This document shows positions 21,600 through 34,211 of a DNA stretch of 64,000 nucleotides, piece by piece. The notes below the pieces were generated by a model that was not told the DNA's origin, did not search any database, and saw only the letters and a list, made by a program, of their open reading frames with translations. Positions within the stretch are counted from its first letter, which is position 1; every line of letters begins with the position of its first letter. Made by a program: the position numbers and the translations under genes. This stretch comes from Chamaecyparis obtusa (lineage: Eukaryota > Streptophyta > Pinopsida > Cupressales > Cupressaceae). The DNA lies in assembly GCA_027943335.1 (NCBI GenBank), contig BSBK01001536.1, positions 1 to 64,000 of the forward strand. Reading direction: 5' to 3'.

Positions 21600-24500
21600 T
21601 TGTTATCGTATACATGAGGGATGTACTGGAAAGAAAGGTGGCAATTTGTTGTGCTTCTCAAGGCACGAGCTGGCACTGTTTGTTGTAGTCGCATTAACAT
21701 CTCTGACAGACATTTTCTTGTGGATTCCAAATCATATTATGTTTCATTTTGGGCATTTTTGACTATTGTATTCACTTGGCATTTTGATTGTTTCATTCGC
21801 AAAACATAAGGGTTGAAACCCTAGTCCAGCAACAGATGAAGCTGGAAAAATGTTTCAAAAATGATAAAATTAGAGAGTTAACTGTCACAAAATGTTGGAG
21901 AGGTGGCATTTACTATTTGAATCTTTGAGCTTCTAAAGGAGAGAGCCTCTGTTCACCGTGACTCATGCTATTGAAACCCAAAATTTTGCAAGCAAAACTG
22001 TAAGTCGACTTTTGAACTCTCTGTTTAACATTTTTACAAAAATGTGCATCTTTTTAAGCCATTATTGAAGATATTATAGTGCAAGTCCCGCTTCCTTATC
22101 TGCAAAAATACATGAAGATCAATGCTGGAAACGTTGAGTTCATTGTTTGTATTTTTCATTAACGTTTTTAATAAAACATGGCCTCTAAAAAATTGTGCCT
22201 CCTTTTGCATAGAATATAGAAATCATCTGAAGTTTACATGAGTTCACTATTGCTAGGAATATATGCTTTCTCTGTTGGTGAAAGATGTCAACGTTTTTAT
22301 CAAAAACGTGCCTTAATTATTGCATATCGTGCCTCCTTTATTTCTGCTTGAAATGAACACTTTGATGTGCACTGTTGGTTCTTCTTTGGCAATGATATAA
22401 GGCACATAACGTGCCATCTTTTCCTTCCATAAAATGTTGAACTTCTCTGCATGTTCAAACAGTTATTGTCTTATAACCCTCTATTTCATTTTTGTCTGAA
22501 CAATAAAGCACAAAACGTGTTGTCTTCTCTCTGCAAAATGTGTTGAAACAACTGTTTGAAAAACACATAAATGTTGCAAATACACCTACGAGGCTTTTAG
22601 AATGAAACAATTTGTTTCTTTTTCTTGTAATAATACATATATCATGAATCTTTTTGGCATAAAAATAGGGTTCAAACCCTTATCTATTGATATCCACCAT
22701 TCTGATAAAAGAATATTCAGCATATACACTTATAGTTTAGCAACATTTTGTAGCTTACATTGCATAAGTTTGGCAAGTTTGGACTTGCAGCCTATCACTT
22801 TGGGATTTCCATAAAAAAATGGGGTTTCAAACTCTTATGAAAACCTTGTTCTGATGTTTAGTTCGAAACCTGGAACATGCACTTCACTACCCTTTTTAAA
22901 AAAAAAAAATGTATACTGAATACGTATGTAGACTGTGGCTTCCATGAAATAGTACCTACCATTATTGCAAAAGAAACATGTTGCATTATATCTGAACATA
23001 CAGATCTTGAAAGAGTGCCCCCTGTTATACTTATGTACTACATAAAATATGAGTTCAATACTATCATTGGATTTTGAAATTCTCTGAAAAATATATCCAT
23101 GATCATCATTTTGACTTGCGGCTTTTGACAGTTGATAAATTTGCACTCATTGTTCCAAATCACCAGTATTCATTTGTAAACATGAACTCATTATTGTTAC
23201 TCCAGCATAAGCACATCATTTTTGAACTTTGAGTTCAAATTTCAAAATTTTATCAACACTCCAGCATTAATAAATTTGATATGTCACTTGTCAGACTTTA
23301 TACATATGAACTAGTTTTTCTGATTTATGACAAGTACTAAAAAATGTGATCCATTGGCATTCTGAAGTTAATAACACCAACATTATTGAAGCTCTTGTAG
23401 CAAATTATTGTACACTTCCTTTTGATACTGAATTTGTCAATTTGTGATATAAAGTACAGCAAGATGAAAATGTTTTTTTTATATATATTCTGTTAATGAA
23501 GTTCGAGCATGGGCTCGTGACACTCATCAACAACAAAATGTTAATGACTGAGGTTTGAACACAGGTTCATGACACCCAGTCATAACACTTTGTAAACATT
23601 CAAATTATGATTCAACCTTGAAGTACTTGAAAATATTTAGCATTAAAATCATTGAAAGTTTTGAAAATGTACTTTGTTTGTGATGAAATCAGCATCCCTT
23701 TTGGTGAAACAATTTGATTCCTCTAAAGATCAGCAACCTGGAACTTCTTGTAGCAACTTGGCACGGGAAACCAGCTTGTTCTGCATCTTCAAAAATGATT
23801 GAAAATGTGAATCAGTCAGCTGTTATCTGCAAAACAACTTGTTAATTACATGCAATATCAATATGAAACATATTCTGAAAAAGGTTTCTCAGTTCAGAAA
23901 CATACTAAGTCCCTTTCATTCAGATTCATAACTGATCAAAATGAAATCACACACCACAATAGGTACTAAAAGCGAAAGGTTTCATGTTCCAAAACACGTC
24001 CCTTTAACACTTTTTTGTAGTGAGCGCTGATTTTCATTTTCTTATTACATTTGTTCTTTCAGATTGATATGCAGATAGTAATAGATAGCTAATGTATGAA
24101 ATTGTTTCTCTTGCACTGCTTAGATCCATCAGGATCTAACCATTGTTTTTTTTTTCTCTTTTTTCAGATGATGCTTTCCCTAAGGACCTAAATGCTGATG
24201 GAGACCCGGGAATGACCTAGATGCGAGGACCTCACAAAAACTAGCAGAATCAACTTGAAAACACGAGGCAATGCATGGGACCCCATTCCATATCTCAGTT
24301 TTTTATTCTTATTTGCAATGTACTCTGTTTATTGAAACATGAAATATGAATCAAAGGACATTTGTACTACATTCTTATGAATGCACAATGTAATGATCAA
24401 TGATGAATTTCTGAATTTGTAACAGTTTGATCAATACTTAGAGTACATAAAATGAAAATCTGATAATAAATGTAGTAAGTAGATGCAAATCATCAAAACC

Positions 24501-24620
24501 TACAAGATAGTGTTAGATAGATAACTAGAATGTGCAAATTTCTCTTGTAGTGCCTATTGTGTTGTATGATTAATTTTTGGGTAACAATTATCATGATGTG
24601 ATGTTTTATGCTTATTATGG
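21600..24620. other. Non-genic interior of the 8.1-kb insertion
   Basis: No reliable gene is visible. A phrase with AACGTGCC followed by a pyrimidine stretch recurs with decay at about 22170, 22310, 22400 and 22510. A textbook-like acceptor (T-rich tract then CAG) sits at about 24150-24168, before a short frame that stops after a few codons, so an exon is not supported. Confidence 0.4.
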
Positions 24621-24891
24621 TTTATGATGTTACTAACCCCATACTTGCACATGTATGGTTATCATGTTTGTGTGTACCTATTTTATGTGTTTGTTGTGGT
24701 AGAGGACAGAGACATAGTTACTTGCCTTGGTGAGATCCACACGTTAGACTGTACCCTATCATTGTCTGCTATATTTATATTAGATGCACATGCTTGTTCT
24801 TGTGATGCCAGGTTTGCAGGTACATGGCATCATCTTCCCTGAATTGGTAGGAGTGAGCATGCCCATAAATATTCATCTCAATGGTAAAGAG

Positions 24892-27800
24892 GGGAGGTAA
24901 CAGTCAAACCCGAAACCCTAACCTAAGCCTATTTGTCCTAAGATTAGACGAGTATCAGTTTGACTACCTTACCCGAATTCGTCTAGTTGACGTGAATTCG
25001 TGGATCCCTTCTTTGAGCATGATTTAGTTTTATTTTGTTTGGTCTCAATTGATTGATTTCATGAGTGAGTGTTTTCTGTGATTATTGATTTAATGATTAT
25101 AGTTAAAATTGAATATTATCTATGTTCCTATGTTTATTCGGAAAAATTAATTAAAATTCAAATATTTGAATATTTGGATTTAATTAATTATTTAATTGAA
25201 ATTAGAATTAAATATGTTTTTATGCTTTATTAAATAATTAAATATTTAATTACATGGTTTTATTATGCTTTAATTATTTAATCTATTTAATACAAATTTT
25301 AATTAATTACATGTGCATTAGTATTGTTAAAAAGTAATAAAAAAGATAACAACTTGTCTTAAGAAGTCAAAGTTGAGTTGTGCAAATAAAGGTTATTTTA
25401 TTTTATTTGATTGAGATTTACTTTCAATTTTGATTGGAGTTGATTTAGGGATTGACTGGTGTGTTGTCATTAGGGTTTGCATGAAAGGGGGAAATTGAAT
25501 CTCTTTAGGGAATTGTTCTTTCATTTTGAAAAAAAGGGTAGGTTTTGGAGGCATTTTGGAGAGAGCTTGGTATTTTTGACTTCTTGATAATTTGGGTGTT
25601 TTTGTGATTGCATGATATTTTTGAAAGCTCTATGTGTGTATTTTTGACTTCTTGATAATTTGGGTGTTTTTGTGCTTGCATTCTACGTGGACTCATATCT
25701 ACAGGTTGGATCCATACTTGGAGGAATATGGTTTCTATAGTTCTTCAAGCGCTTCAATTTTAGTTTTGCATTGGATCAAAGGTAGGGTTTGAAAACCTTA
25801 TTTTGTAGTTTCTATTTTGCAAATAAATATTTTTCTAGGTTTGAGTAATTTCTCTTTATCTCATTAGATGTAATTGAGTTTCTACAATTTTGGGTATTTA
25901 GAAAACCCATAGATCTAGTATTTTTAAGATTTATTGAAACTTGGCATAGTAGGGTTATGCTGCCAAAATTTTATTAAAAAATTCATCATAGATCCTTTAG
26001 AAAACCAAAAATCAAACCTAGGCTATAGTTTAACTATTGGGTTTGGAAAAATAATTGTTCTAGAGGAAAATAAATTAATTTTGAGCAAAAAAAAAAGAAT
26101 TTTGGGCTTAAATTTATATTCTGGAAAAAAAGTACAGTAAAAAAAATACACAGTAAAAACAAAAAAAAAAACCCAGAAAGGATAAAAGAAGAAAAAGTCA
26201 ATATGCATTGAAGAAAATGTGAATAGCTTTAAATATATATATATTTACTTTGATTTTTTCCGTACTTTAGATTTTAAAAAAATAAAATATTTATTTGTGT
26301 TCACATTTTTTGAAAAAAAAAAATGTACTGGAAAATGTTATTAAATTTTTTTTAAAAAAATTATTATAGTGTTATGGGGGCAGGGGCCACCAAACCCCCC
26401 TACCCCCATACACACCCTCTATTAAAGGTAGCAGGTATTGCCGACGATAGTACTCACTACCGTGGACAATGGTACTGCCGTCAGCAGTACCCCTGCCTAT
26501 GCAGGGCCTGCTACCGTGTGGTAACAAGGCTGCTGCATGGGCAGCATGGGGGAGTGGGTACGTCCCCCTCATACGACATTTAATAAAGTTTTTTCTTTAG
26601 TTAATTAAAATGTTTTTTTTTAATTATTTATTTTAAATTTTATAAAAATTTATTTAATAAAAAAAAAATTAAATTGTTTATTTTAAATAAAATAAAATTT
26701 ATTTATTAGTTTAGTTTTATTAAATATTTTTAATAAATATGATGTTTTTAATTATAGTTAGTTTAGTAAATTTATGTATGTTAAAATATGTCTTATTTAT
26801 ATATTTTTACATATATAATTAGTATTTGTTTAAGCAAATAGATCTAAATTTAATTTCATGTACATTTTTTTTAATTTAGTATATATTTATGTATATATAT
26901 ACACATTAGGATATATATACATACATAAAATATGTTTTTTTAATTGGTTTTAAAATTGGGGTTTAATGTGTATTTAATGGCTTATTGAAACTATGAGGAA
27001 ACAAACTTTAAACTCTAAATGTGATTGTTGGATTTTAAATGCATAATTTTACAATTTCAATTCCTTTTGGTGTAAATGATATATATTCTTCTAGGTGTGT
27101 ATTCTTCTGCTTAATGTGTTAATGGGGCATTAGATGACCTAGGAGGGATACAAAGGCTGGGGTATGAGTTTTTAGACATGTTTTTTGTCTTATGTTATGG
27201 TGTGTGTGTATTGTGTTTTATCATCCTATATTGACCATGCAGGCTCATGCTATACTATTTTATGTAAATGGGTATCTTGTAGTCATTTTTGGTTCTTGTG
27301 TTTGATACTGGATTTGGGATTACCTGATTGTATACCTGTGTTAGATCTATGTGGGATCTATGAGCCTAGGGTAGGTTACCTAGAAGTGTAGTAGGGGGTG
27401 GCTTGCAATAAGCGTCGGGGCCCACAAGTGGCTACCATGATCACTTATTGTAAGTAATCTTAATCAAGTGATAACCTAATATATCATTAAGGGGTATTAA
27501 AATGAACTTAATATGATGTGTTTCCTCACCCATGTTTGAGTGCTAGTATAGACTAAGATGGAGGATGAGATGATGCTTGCCGCCTTGATTAAAGGTGTGT
27601 GTCTGGCATAGTTAATGGCTTTGTCTATACAAGAGGTCATTGATACCGTGTATGGTCACTTGAGTGTCGGGGTCTAGAGAGACTACCAGGATGAAACTTA
27701 AGGGTTAGACATACATGATGACACCTTCCTATACATAGTCTAGTTATCCTACATGTGTCGGTTGCCTCTGGTTTAGTGAGTCTTACCTATCACTATATTT

Positions 27801-28457
27801 TGTTCACCTGGAGTTAAAGAGCTTTCAGGATTCCCTTGCTTAGTAGTTCTATCTTTCTTTGGTATTGGTTATCCAAGTGTGGTATGTTGTTATCTCCTCA
27901 GCACGGTGAGGTAGACCTTTGTGGATCTACGTGGATGGGTGGTAGTGATTCTTTACCATTTGAGATTCGACGTCCTAGTTCCAGTGCTTGATGGTTCTTC
28001 TACAGTTGTGATTCTTCATTAGTGAATTTGTTCTTATCTTCATTTATTGTAATCTTGTATTAGAGTATCGCATGTGATACCTAATCTAGATATTGTACTA
28101 TTATTGTTAGAGTGATTACTACATACCCTGTGACATGTGCAATGGATGTGAGTTTATGTAGGTTTCATGGTTGTCCATGAGGATTGTAATTATTGATGTA
28201 TGATGTAATTGTTATATCTATGATATGGAATCTTTTGTTATGATAATTTAGATGAGTTCTATTCTTACGTAATTCTATGCCATGGGACCCTTGAGTTTTG
28301 TAATCTATATTGGTTATTATGTTAATACAAGTAAATGGTTATTGCTTCCACATTAATGTTTATCTTGTTATGTAAACTTTAGAAAAACAAATTATTCATC
28401 AAACTTAGTATCATGTTCTAGGTTAATCTCTCTTGGGTTCCCTAGCGAGGCGTTACA
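24892..28457. repeat. Possible single LTR at the right end of the 8.1-kb insertion
   Basis: It starts after a PPT-like tract with TAACAGTC and ends GGCGTTACA, so the termini are roughly complementary if the first TG has decayed. It contains very AT-rich blocks (25130-25310, 26580-26960) and a GC-rich structured island at 26374-26560. There is no second copy in the window, so the LTR call is tentative. Confidence 0.3.
26374..26560. other. GC-rich island with a four-way-junction fold
   Basis: In a desert of A and T, an outer stem GGTAGCAGG (26427-26435) with CCTGCTACC (26507-26515) encloses three arms. These are an imperfect 36-base arm (26436-26471), GTACTGC-CGTCA-GCAGTAC (26472-26490) and CCCTGC-CTAT-GCAGGG (26491-26506). 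ATGGGGG...CCCCCAT (26374-26409) and GCTGC-ATGG-GCAGC flank it. Overlapping frames of about 66-69 codons on both strands are by-products of the GC content. Confidence 0.65.
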
Positions 28458-28462
28458 TGGAT

Positions 28463-30486
28463 AACACTTTGAACAAAAAAAACAACATCACAACCATATT
28501 AGAAAGTTTGACAAAATAAAATGGCCAATCTCTATAACTCAACATCGTCCTTCTACTCTTGCTCAACTATTTCTCTATTCATTCTTTCTCAAATCTTGTT
28601 AAAAAACATAGCAAAAACATAAAATAAAGCATTCTCGTTGAAATAATCTTAGCTGAAATATTAAATGAAACATCAAAAACTATGTATTTCCCTCTACGTC
28701 CACTTGTACATACATTATGCATGCTATACACATCGACACTTTTTTTTCTTCCAATTTTTCATAATTAAAACTAATGAAACTGCCAAAAAAAATGCAAAGA
28801 GTAGAGGGTTTCAGGTATACTAGTTATTTTTTTGTTTAATTCATTGGTTTGGCTATGAATTTGCTTAACAATGCTTTATCATTAAAATAGTTTGAATTTT
28901 TTTCCAATTTAATGATAAATTTTGCAAGTCTTTGTCATGTGTTACTTAGCATTGTCATTTGAAAAAAAGAGTAAAAGAAGACTCTAAATTATCATTCATC
29001 ACAATGACTAATTCACATGTATTTTGGATATTCCTTCAATTGATTTTGTTTTATATTTTTGAGATTTTGAATGCTTGCCTCCGTAGGCAACTAACTAATG
29101 TTTTTAGTTGAGCTCTTTGCTATTAATTTGTGTAATTGGAAAATAGTTTTCCACTTTCTACTATATTTTATAATGTAAGTAGAATAAAAATGTCTCAAAC
29201 AAACAAAAGTCCATCAATTTGAGCAAATGAAGAATAAATTTATAAAAAAAAATCGTCGCTTCTATTGCTATGCATTTTTTATGTCTAATAATTGAAACTC
29301 TTCCATTTTGAATTTCAACTGCAATTATAAGGATCATTTTGTGCTCAAGGAAGTTTCTATTTTCAAAATAGCATAATTCAATACTTCAAACAAATTGTGA
29401 ACCATTTGAATAGTAAAACAACACCAATGTAAATATTAAAGCATATGTCAAAATACAGGCAAATAAATAAATTAATAAACATAAAGAACACTTGCAATAG
29501 ATTAAAATAGAGCTAAACTAAGAAATAAAAATAAAAAATTAGTCACCATATATGTCAACATGATACAAAGTGTATTAGAAGACACAAATCATATCAATTA
29601 TTTGTTAAATATAATAAAAAATTTCCCCTATTTTTTAATAATAAAAATAAACAAAGAAGTCCTATTTAGTATTCTAGTATTTTCAAGATTTTATTGTTGA
29701 AAATTAGGGAGCAAATAGTTTGAAAAATTAAAAAAAAGTTAAGTGGATTTTGTTCATTGCATGACAGTAAAAAAAACACTAAATATGTCATGTGTTTGTT
29801 GAAACATGTTGTATAATGTGTGTGGGTACATAACAAATGCCATGAGTTTGCTTAAGAGTTCTCTATTGTTAAAATATTTTTTGGTTTTTTTCAATTTAAT
29901 GATAAATTTTGTAGGTGTTTGTTGTGTGTTATTTAGCATTGTTGTTTGAGCAAGGACTAAAAGAAGACTATGAATTAGAGTTCATCACGATGGCTAAAAT
30001 GACAAAGATTTTGTGCGGCCAAGAGATAATTTTTTACCTTTTTGCTTTAGTTTGTAATATCTATATTTTATATATAGTATTATTGGCATTTTTTTCTTTT
30101 TTCTTTATTGTCTTGTTGTATTTTTAATGATGATTTTATTAGTTTAAATTATGAAAAAATTGAAAAAAAAGTGTTCACATGTATTGTCTGTCTAATGCAT
30201 GTACAAGTAGAGGTACATGATAATACATTATTTTTTATTAAGCATGTTCTTTTATTAGTTGTAATTATAAAAAAATTGGAAAAATAAAAATGTTGATTTG
30301 TAATCTCTATGTAGTTTATATACGAGTGGATATATAGGAGAATACATCATTTCTGATTGAACATTTATTTTTGCAAGTAATATGCATGCCAAAGTTAATT
30401 TTGATGCAAATGTTGTTCATTTCTATTGATGCCAAGTTTTTTTTTGCATTTGGTTTCACCAAGATGTGAAAAAGAAGAGGCGAAAA
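28463..30486. repeat. AT-rich repeat complex, middle part
   Basis: 28530-29220 matches 17760-18480 in the same orientation, while 29830-30486 is the reverse complement of the copy A segment 16870-17470. Core units lie at about 28660 (+), 30130 (-) and 30250 (-). The complex resumes after the solo LTR at 38904. No gene is seen. Confidence 0.65.
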
Positions 30487-30743
30487 AGAATTGTTAGAAT
30501 AATTGAGAGGGGGGGTGAATCAGTTAAATCAGTTATCCTATAGTCCCAAACTCCTAGATGTGCCTTACAAAATAATTTCAATAATTTATGCAGCTCGGTA
30601 ACATAAAATATCACTCTGTCTGTTCACTTTACCGAATACCAGTAATTATTCAAACTGTGATTATCGACTAAATCAACTATGCACTATGTAAAGTATGATA
30701 GCAAAACAATCATAACAAACAACACATAACACAATGATTTAAT

Positions 30744-30865
30744 GTGGAAACCTTACTAAGGGAAAAACCACTTGAGATCGGTAACCCAAAATAACTTACT
30801 ACTCTAAAGTGAGCTCGGTTAGGAGCCAACCCTGTTAAAGATTACAATGCACACTGTTAGGTGTG
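30744..30865 (-). promoter_or_regulatory. Nested hairpin and hairpin chain in the solo LTR
   Basis: GTGG (30744-30747) pairs with CCAC (30768-30771) around CCTT-ACT-AAGG. It is followed by GCTC-GGTTAG-GAGC (30813-30826) and CACAC-TGTTAG-GTGTG (30850-30865). Read in the sense of the LTR (-), the loops are CTAACC and CTAACA. Confidence 0.55.
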
Positions 30866-31062
30866 ACCTGGTTAGAGGATTTATCACTAACAGTTAAGTT
30901 TTGACTAGCATTTACTACGAGGTCAACAAGATAACACTTTACACTCAATAATTATCATATGATAGTACAATAAGACTGTTAAGTCCACTCAGTTAAGAGA
31001 TTTTTTGAATCAATGGTTAAACTAATATAGTTATGATCCAATTCAAATACAACTCAATTGAA

Positions 31063-32230
31063 TGTTAGAAAGTAAAGTCCACCAAGATAACTGAGAGGGG
31101 GGGTGACTCAGTTATCAGATAAATATAATTTTTATCAACCTTAATAGAGTTTAACCATGTAAGAAATGTAACCAACAACCGTAGAAAGATATACATGCAC
31201 AATAACACAATGACACAAGATATGTTGACTAGGGAACCTCTTGATCAAACAGTAAACCCCAGTGGGAATGATGCTCACAAAAGATGCACTAATATAAATA
31301 TTCCTTGTGAAAGGATGGACTCTGTTAGGAGTCTTATGAAATACATTTAGTACATATGAATCCCTGTTAGGAGATTTTGAATCCATGTTAAAAGATTCTA
31401 ACTCTGTTAGGAGTTATGGAAGATAGAAGGACCCACTGCCCAAACAACTTCAGGGTAAGATCACTGAACTCACTGTCCAACTGATCTTTGTATTACTCAA
31501 TAGAATAATACCAAAAGATTACTGACCTCAACAAAGCAATACTCCTTCTCTGATTGTGCCAAACCACACCAACTCCTTCTTCAGATCTCAGTACTTAACA
31601 TATCCTCTTTCAACAATTTCGCTTTCACAATACACTTACATTCATCACATTCCATATTAAAACAAGGAATGCATTCCTTCCTTTATACCACACTCAAGTA
31701 ATTACAAATGAGTCGGCATACAAATTATAAAATAAAACTTTCCACACGTTACATCAAAATTACATAAAACTGTCAGCTTCCAATCAATATAATTCTTCAC
31801 TCGTACGACCTTGGATCTTGCATTGTCAACCACATCACTATCAACATGTCTCCAACTGCTCTCTAACTGTGCATAACCAGATTCCATCCCGATTAGGAGA
31901 TATCATCCAATTTCCACAAACCACTACTCAGGAACACTGCCTGAATACCGCTTCCACTGATTTCCTCATGACTTCCATGAATAAATGAATTATTGTCTGT
32001 GCTCTTAACCATGATCTTATAACACATCATAGAGTAATTCCCTAACTCCACATAGATTCCTCTTCAATATCACAAGTGCACTAACTCAAACACTGTCTGC
32101 TCCTCTGCTAATCTTTAGTAGATCACTGTGTTGGCATCAATGACAATCACAGTCATGAATGCAATAACAACTACTCTAGAATGGATGCTAATACTCCCCC
32201 ATAGGATATATTCAACATTCATTCGTAACA
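31063..32230 (-). repeat. 3' LTR of E2
   Basis: 1168 bases matching 36777-37957. It contains four consecutive dyads with a TGTTAG/TGTTAA loop at 31318-31416. Confidence 0.96.
31318..31416 (-). promoter_or_regulatory. Four consecutive hairpins with constant TGTTAG loop in the E2 LTR
   Basis: The dyads are GACTC-TGTTAG-GAGTC (31318-31333), AATCCC-TGTTAG-GAGATT with one mismatch (31359-31376), GAATC...GATTC around TGTTAA (31379-31398) and TAACTC-TGTTAG-GAGTTA (31399-31416). In the element sense the loop is CTAACA. The stem sequences differ but remain paired. Confidence 0.65.
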
Positions 32231-32243
32231 ATCTCCCCCATTT
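32231..32243 (-). other. Polypurine tract of E2
   Basis: On the - strand AAATGGGGGAGAT abuts the TG of the 3' LTR. Confidence 0.9.
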
Positions 32244-32614
32244 GCATTGATGGCAACATAGATGAAAAAACATCCAAGTTCCATAAATCCAATCACTACA
32301 ACACTGTTGCTCTAAAAATGCTTCAAGTCTTCTTCATCAATCAAATCTTGCTTCGTTTTCCTATTCAGTTCTCTCCAAAAGATGGTACAAATGGTTTTTC
32401 ATCTATACTTCTCCCCCATTGACATCAATGATAGAAATTTCATCATTATGTCAACAACAACTTCAATGTCAAAAGACACTATTCAGAAAATACATTCACT
32501 AGAGTCATCATGACTCAACTCAAATACACATACTCCCCCATAGAGGAAGTACCAACATCCAGTCCAGAAGAAAAATAGGGCTCATATACCACTAGACAGA
32601 TGCAATAATCTGCA
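32244..32614 (-). other. E2 3' untranslated spacer
   Basis: About 370 bases after the RNase H stop, without a sustained frame. Additional G-rich runs on the - strand resemble secondary purine tracts. Confidence 0.5.
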
Positions 32615-33244
32615 TCACTTCTCAAAATTAGGTTGGGCCATAACCCCAAGCATACCTCTCAGATACTCAAATGTATCCTTAGGCAAAGGTTTTGTAAATA
32701 TGTCTACAATCTGCTCCTTTGTGCTTATGTACTCAAAGCTGACTTCTTTCTTTGCTACTTTCTCTCTCACTACATGATACTTTATCTCTATATGCTTTGT
32801 CTTAGAATTTAACACAGGGTTCTTAGACATACTAACTGTGCTAGTGTTATCACAATGTATAACAACATGTTCAACAAATTTAACTCCAATGTCCTTCAAC
32901 ATTTGTTTCATCCAAATTATCTGGTTACAATTGTTTGTTGTTGCTACATACTCTGCTTTTGTTGTGTTGCTGCTACATACTCTGCCAAGAAACCAATCTT
33001 CCTCCAAGGAAAAATGCTCCACCACTAGTACTCTTTTTATCATCAACATTGCCTCCCAATCAGCATCTGTATATGCACATAGGGTAAAATCATCAGATTT
33101 TTCATACCACAATCCATACTCAACTGTGCCTCTTAAATACCTCAGTATCCTCTTTACTGCTACATAATGTGATTCTCTAGGTTCAACTTGAAATCTTGCT
33201 ACAATTCCAACTGAATGTGCTATATCAAGTCTTGTATGAGTCAA
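32615..33244 (-). pseudogene. E2 RNase H domain
   Basis: This is the last pol domain, ending with GVMAQPNFEK and a stop. The catalytic acids are visible in TDADW, KAEYVA and HCDNTS. The segment DWFLGRVCSSNTTKAEY lacks the usual SWxSKKQ wording, which suggests local damage. A stop separates it from the upstream RT frame. Confidence 0.9.
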
Positions 33245-33247
33245 ATA

Positions 33248-34085
33248 TTACAATCCTCCAATCATAGATCTGTACTTCTTCTGTTCCACTACAGGAATCT
33301 CATCTGTGCTAGATAACTTGTGTCCAGTTACCATAGGTGTTCCAACTGGTTTACAGTTCTCCATTCCAAATCTCTTCAATAAATCATTCAAGTACTTTGT
33401 CTGACTTACAAAGATACCATCACTCTTCTGTGTTATTTGCAATCCTAAAAAGTATTTCATTTCACCAATCATACTCATTTCAAATTCAGTCTTCATTTCA
33501 TCTACAAATTTATCATTGGCTTCATCTTCTCCTCCAAAGATAACATCATCAACAAAAATTACTACAACCAACAAACCATTTTCAATTTCTTTTGTATACA
33601 GGTTGCTATTATTTGTGCCTTTTGTAATCCTAATTTCAACAAATACTTATCCAATCTCTCATACCAAGTTCTAGGTGCTTGCTTCAGTCCATATAAAGCT
33701 TTCTTCAGTTTACATACCATGTCTCCTTCTTGAGTTAAAGGAAAATCTTCAGGCTACTCAATGTAAACTTCTTCTTCCAATTCTCCATTTAGAAATGTTG
33801 ACTTCACATCCATCTGATACACTTTGAATTTCTTAAAAGTTGCATAGGCCAAAAATATTCTTACTCTTCAATTCTTGCTACTAGTGCAAAATTTTCTTCA
33901 TAGTCAATTCCTTCTTGCTGTGAGTATCCTTTACATACCAATCTTGCTTTGTTCCTTACTACTTCTCCTTGTTCATTCATCTTGTTTTTGAATACCCATT
34001 TTGTTCCTATAACATTCTTATCTTTAGGTCTAGGGACCAATTCCCATGTCTTGTTCTTTTCAATCTGATCTAGTTCTTCTTTCAT
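33248..34085 (-). pseudogene. E2 reverse transcriptase, frameshifted
   Basis: The RT begins with WELVPRP and [13 protein letters not shown] (34085-33861). Its middle part, with MDVKSTFLNG-like and [13 protein letters not shown] segments, lies in other frames between 33860 and 33575. The frame at 33574-33248 holds the catalytic VIFVDDVIFGG. FVDD replaces the commoner YVDD, as in E1. Confidence 0.9.
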
Positions 34086-34211
34086 AACATTAATCTAATG
34101 TTCATCTTCACAAGCTTCACTTGTAGATTTAGGTTCAATTTGAGAAATCAAACATAACTGTTCTTGTACCTTATTTTGAGTCTGAACTCCTTTGTCTATG
34201 CTTCCAATAAT

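Larger units (their letters stand above)
20343..28457. mobile_element. 8.1-kb LTR-type insertion of unknown family
   Basis: The ends are TGTAGTACGC at 20343 and GGCGTTACA at 28457, flanked by a 5-bp duplication TGGAT (20338-20342 and 28458-28462). Joining the flanks gives a continuous match to 17650-17690 of the neighbouring module copy, which supports the boundaries. TG...CA ends plus 5 bp fit an LTR element, yet I find no LTR pair, primer site, or gag/pol motif. A purine tract AAAGAGGGGAGG at about 24880-24891 precedes TAACAGTCAAACCC, which may be the start of a 3.6-kb LTR ending at 28457. Confidence 0.55.

Noticed and set aside
22835..23146. 103-codon frame on the - strand
   Set aside because: Spans a poly-A tract read as Phe/Lys runs and has no domain; typical of chance frames in AT-rich DNA.
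24150..24240. Splice-acceptor-like T-rich tract and CAG followed by ATGATGCTTTCC
   Set aside because: The frame stops after a few codons and no donor or homology supports an exon.
26427..26515. tRNA gene, because the fold is 89 bases with four stems
   Set aside because: No B-box-like GGTTCGA, no 7-bp acceptor with the usual spacing, and arm lengths do not fit a tRNA.
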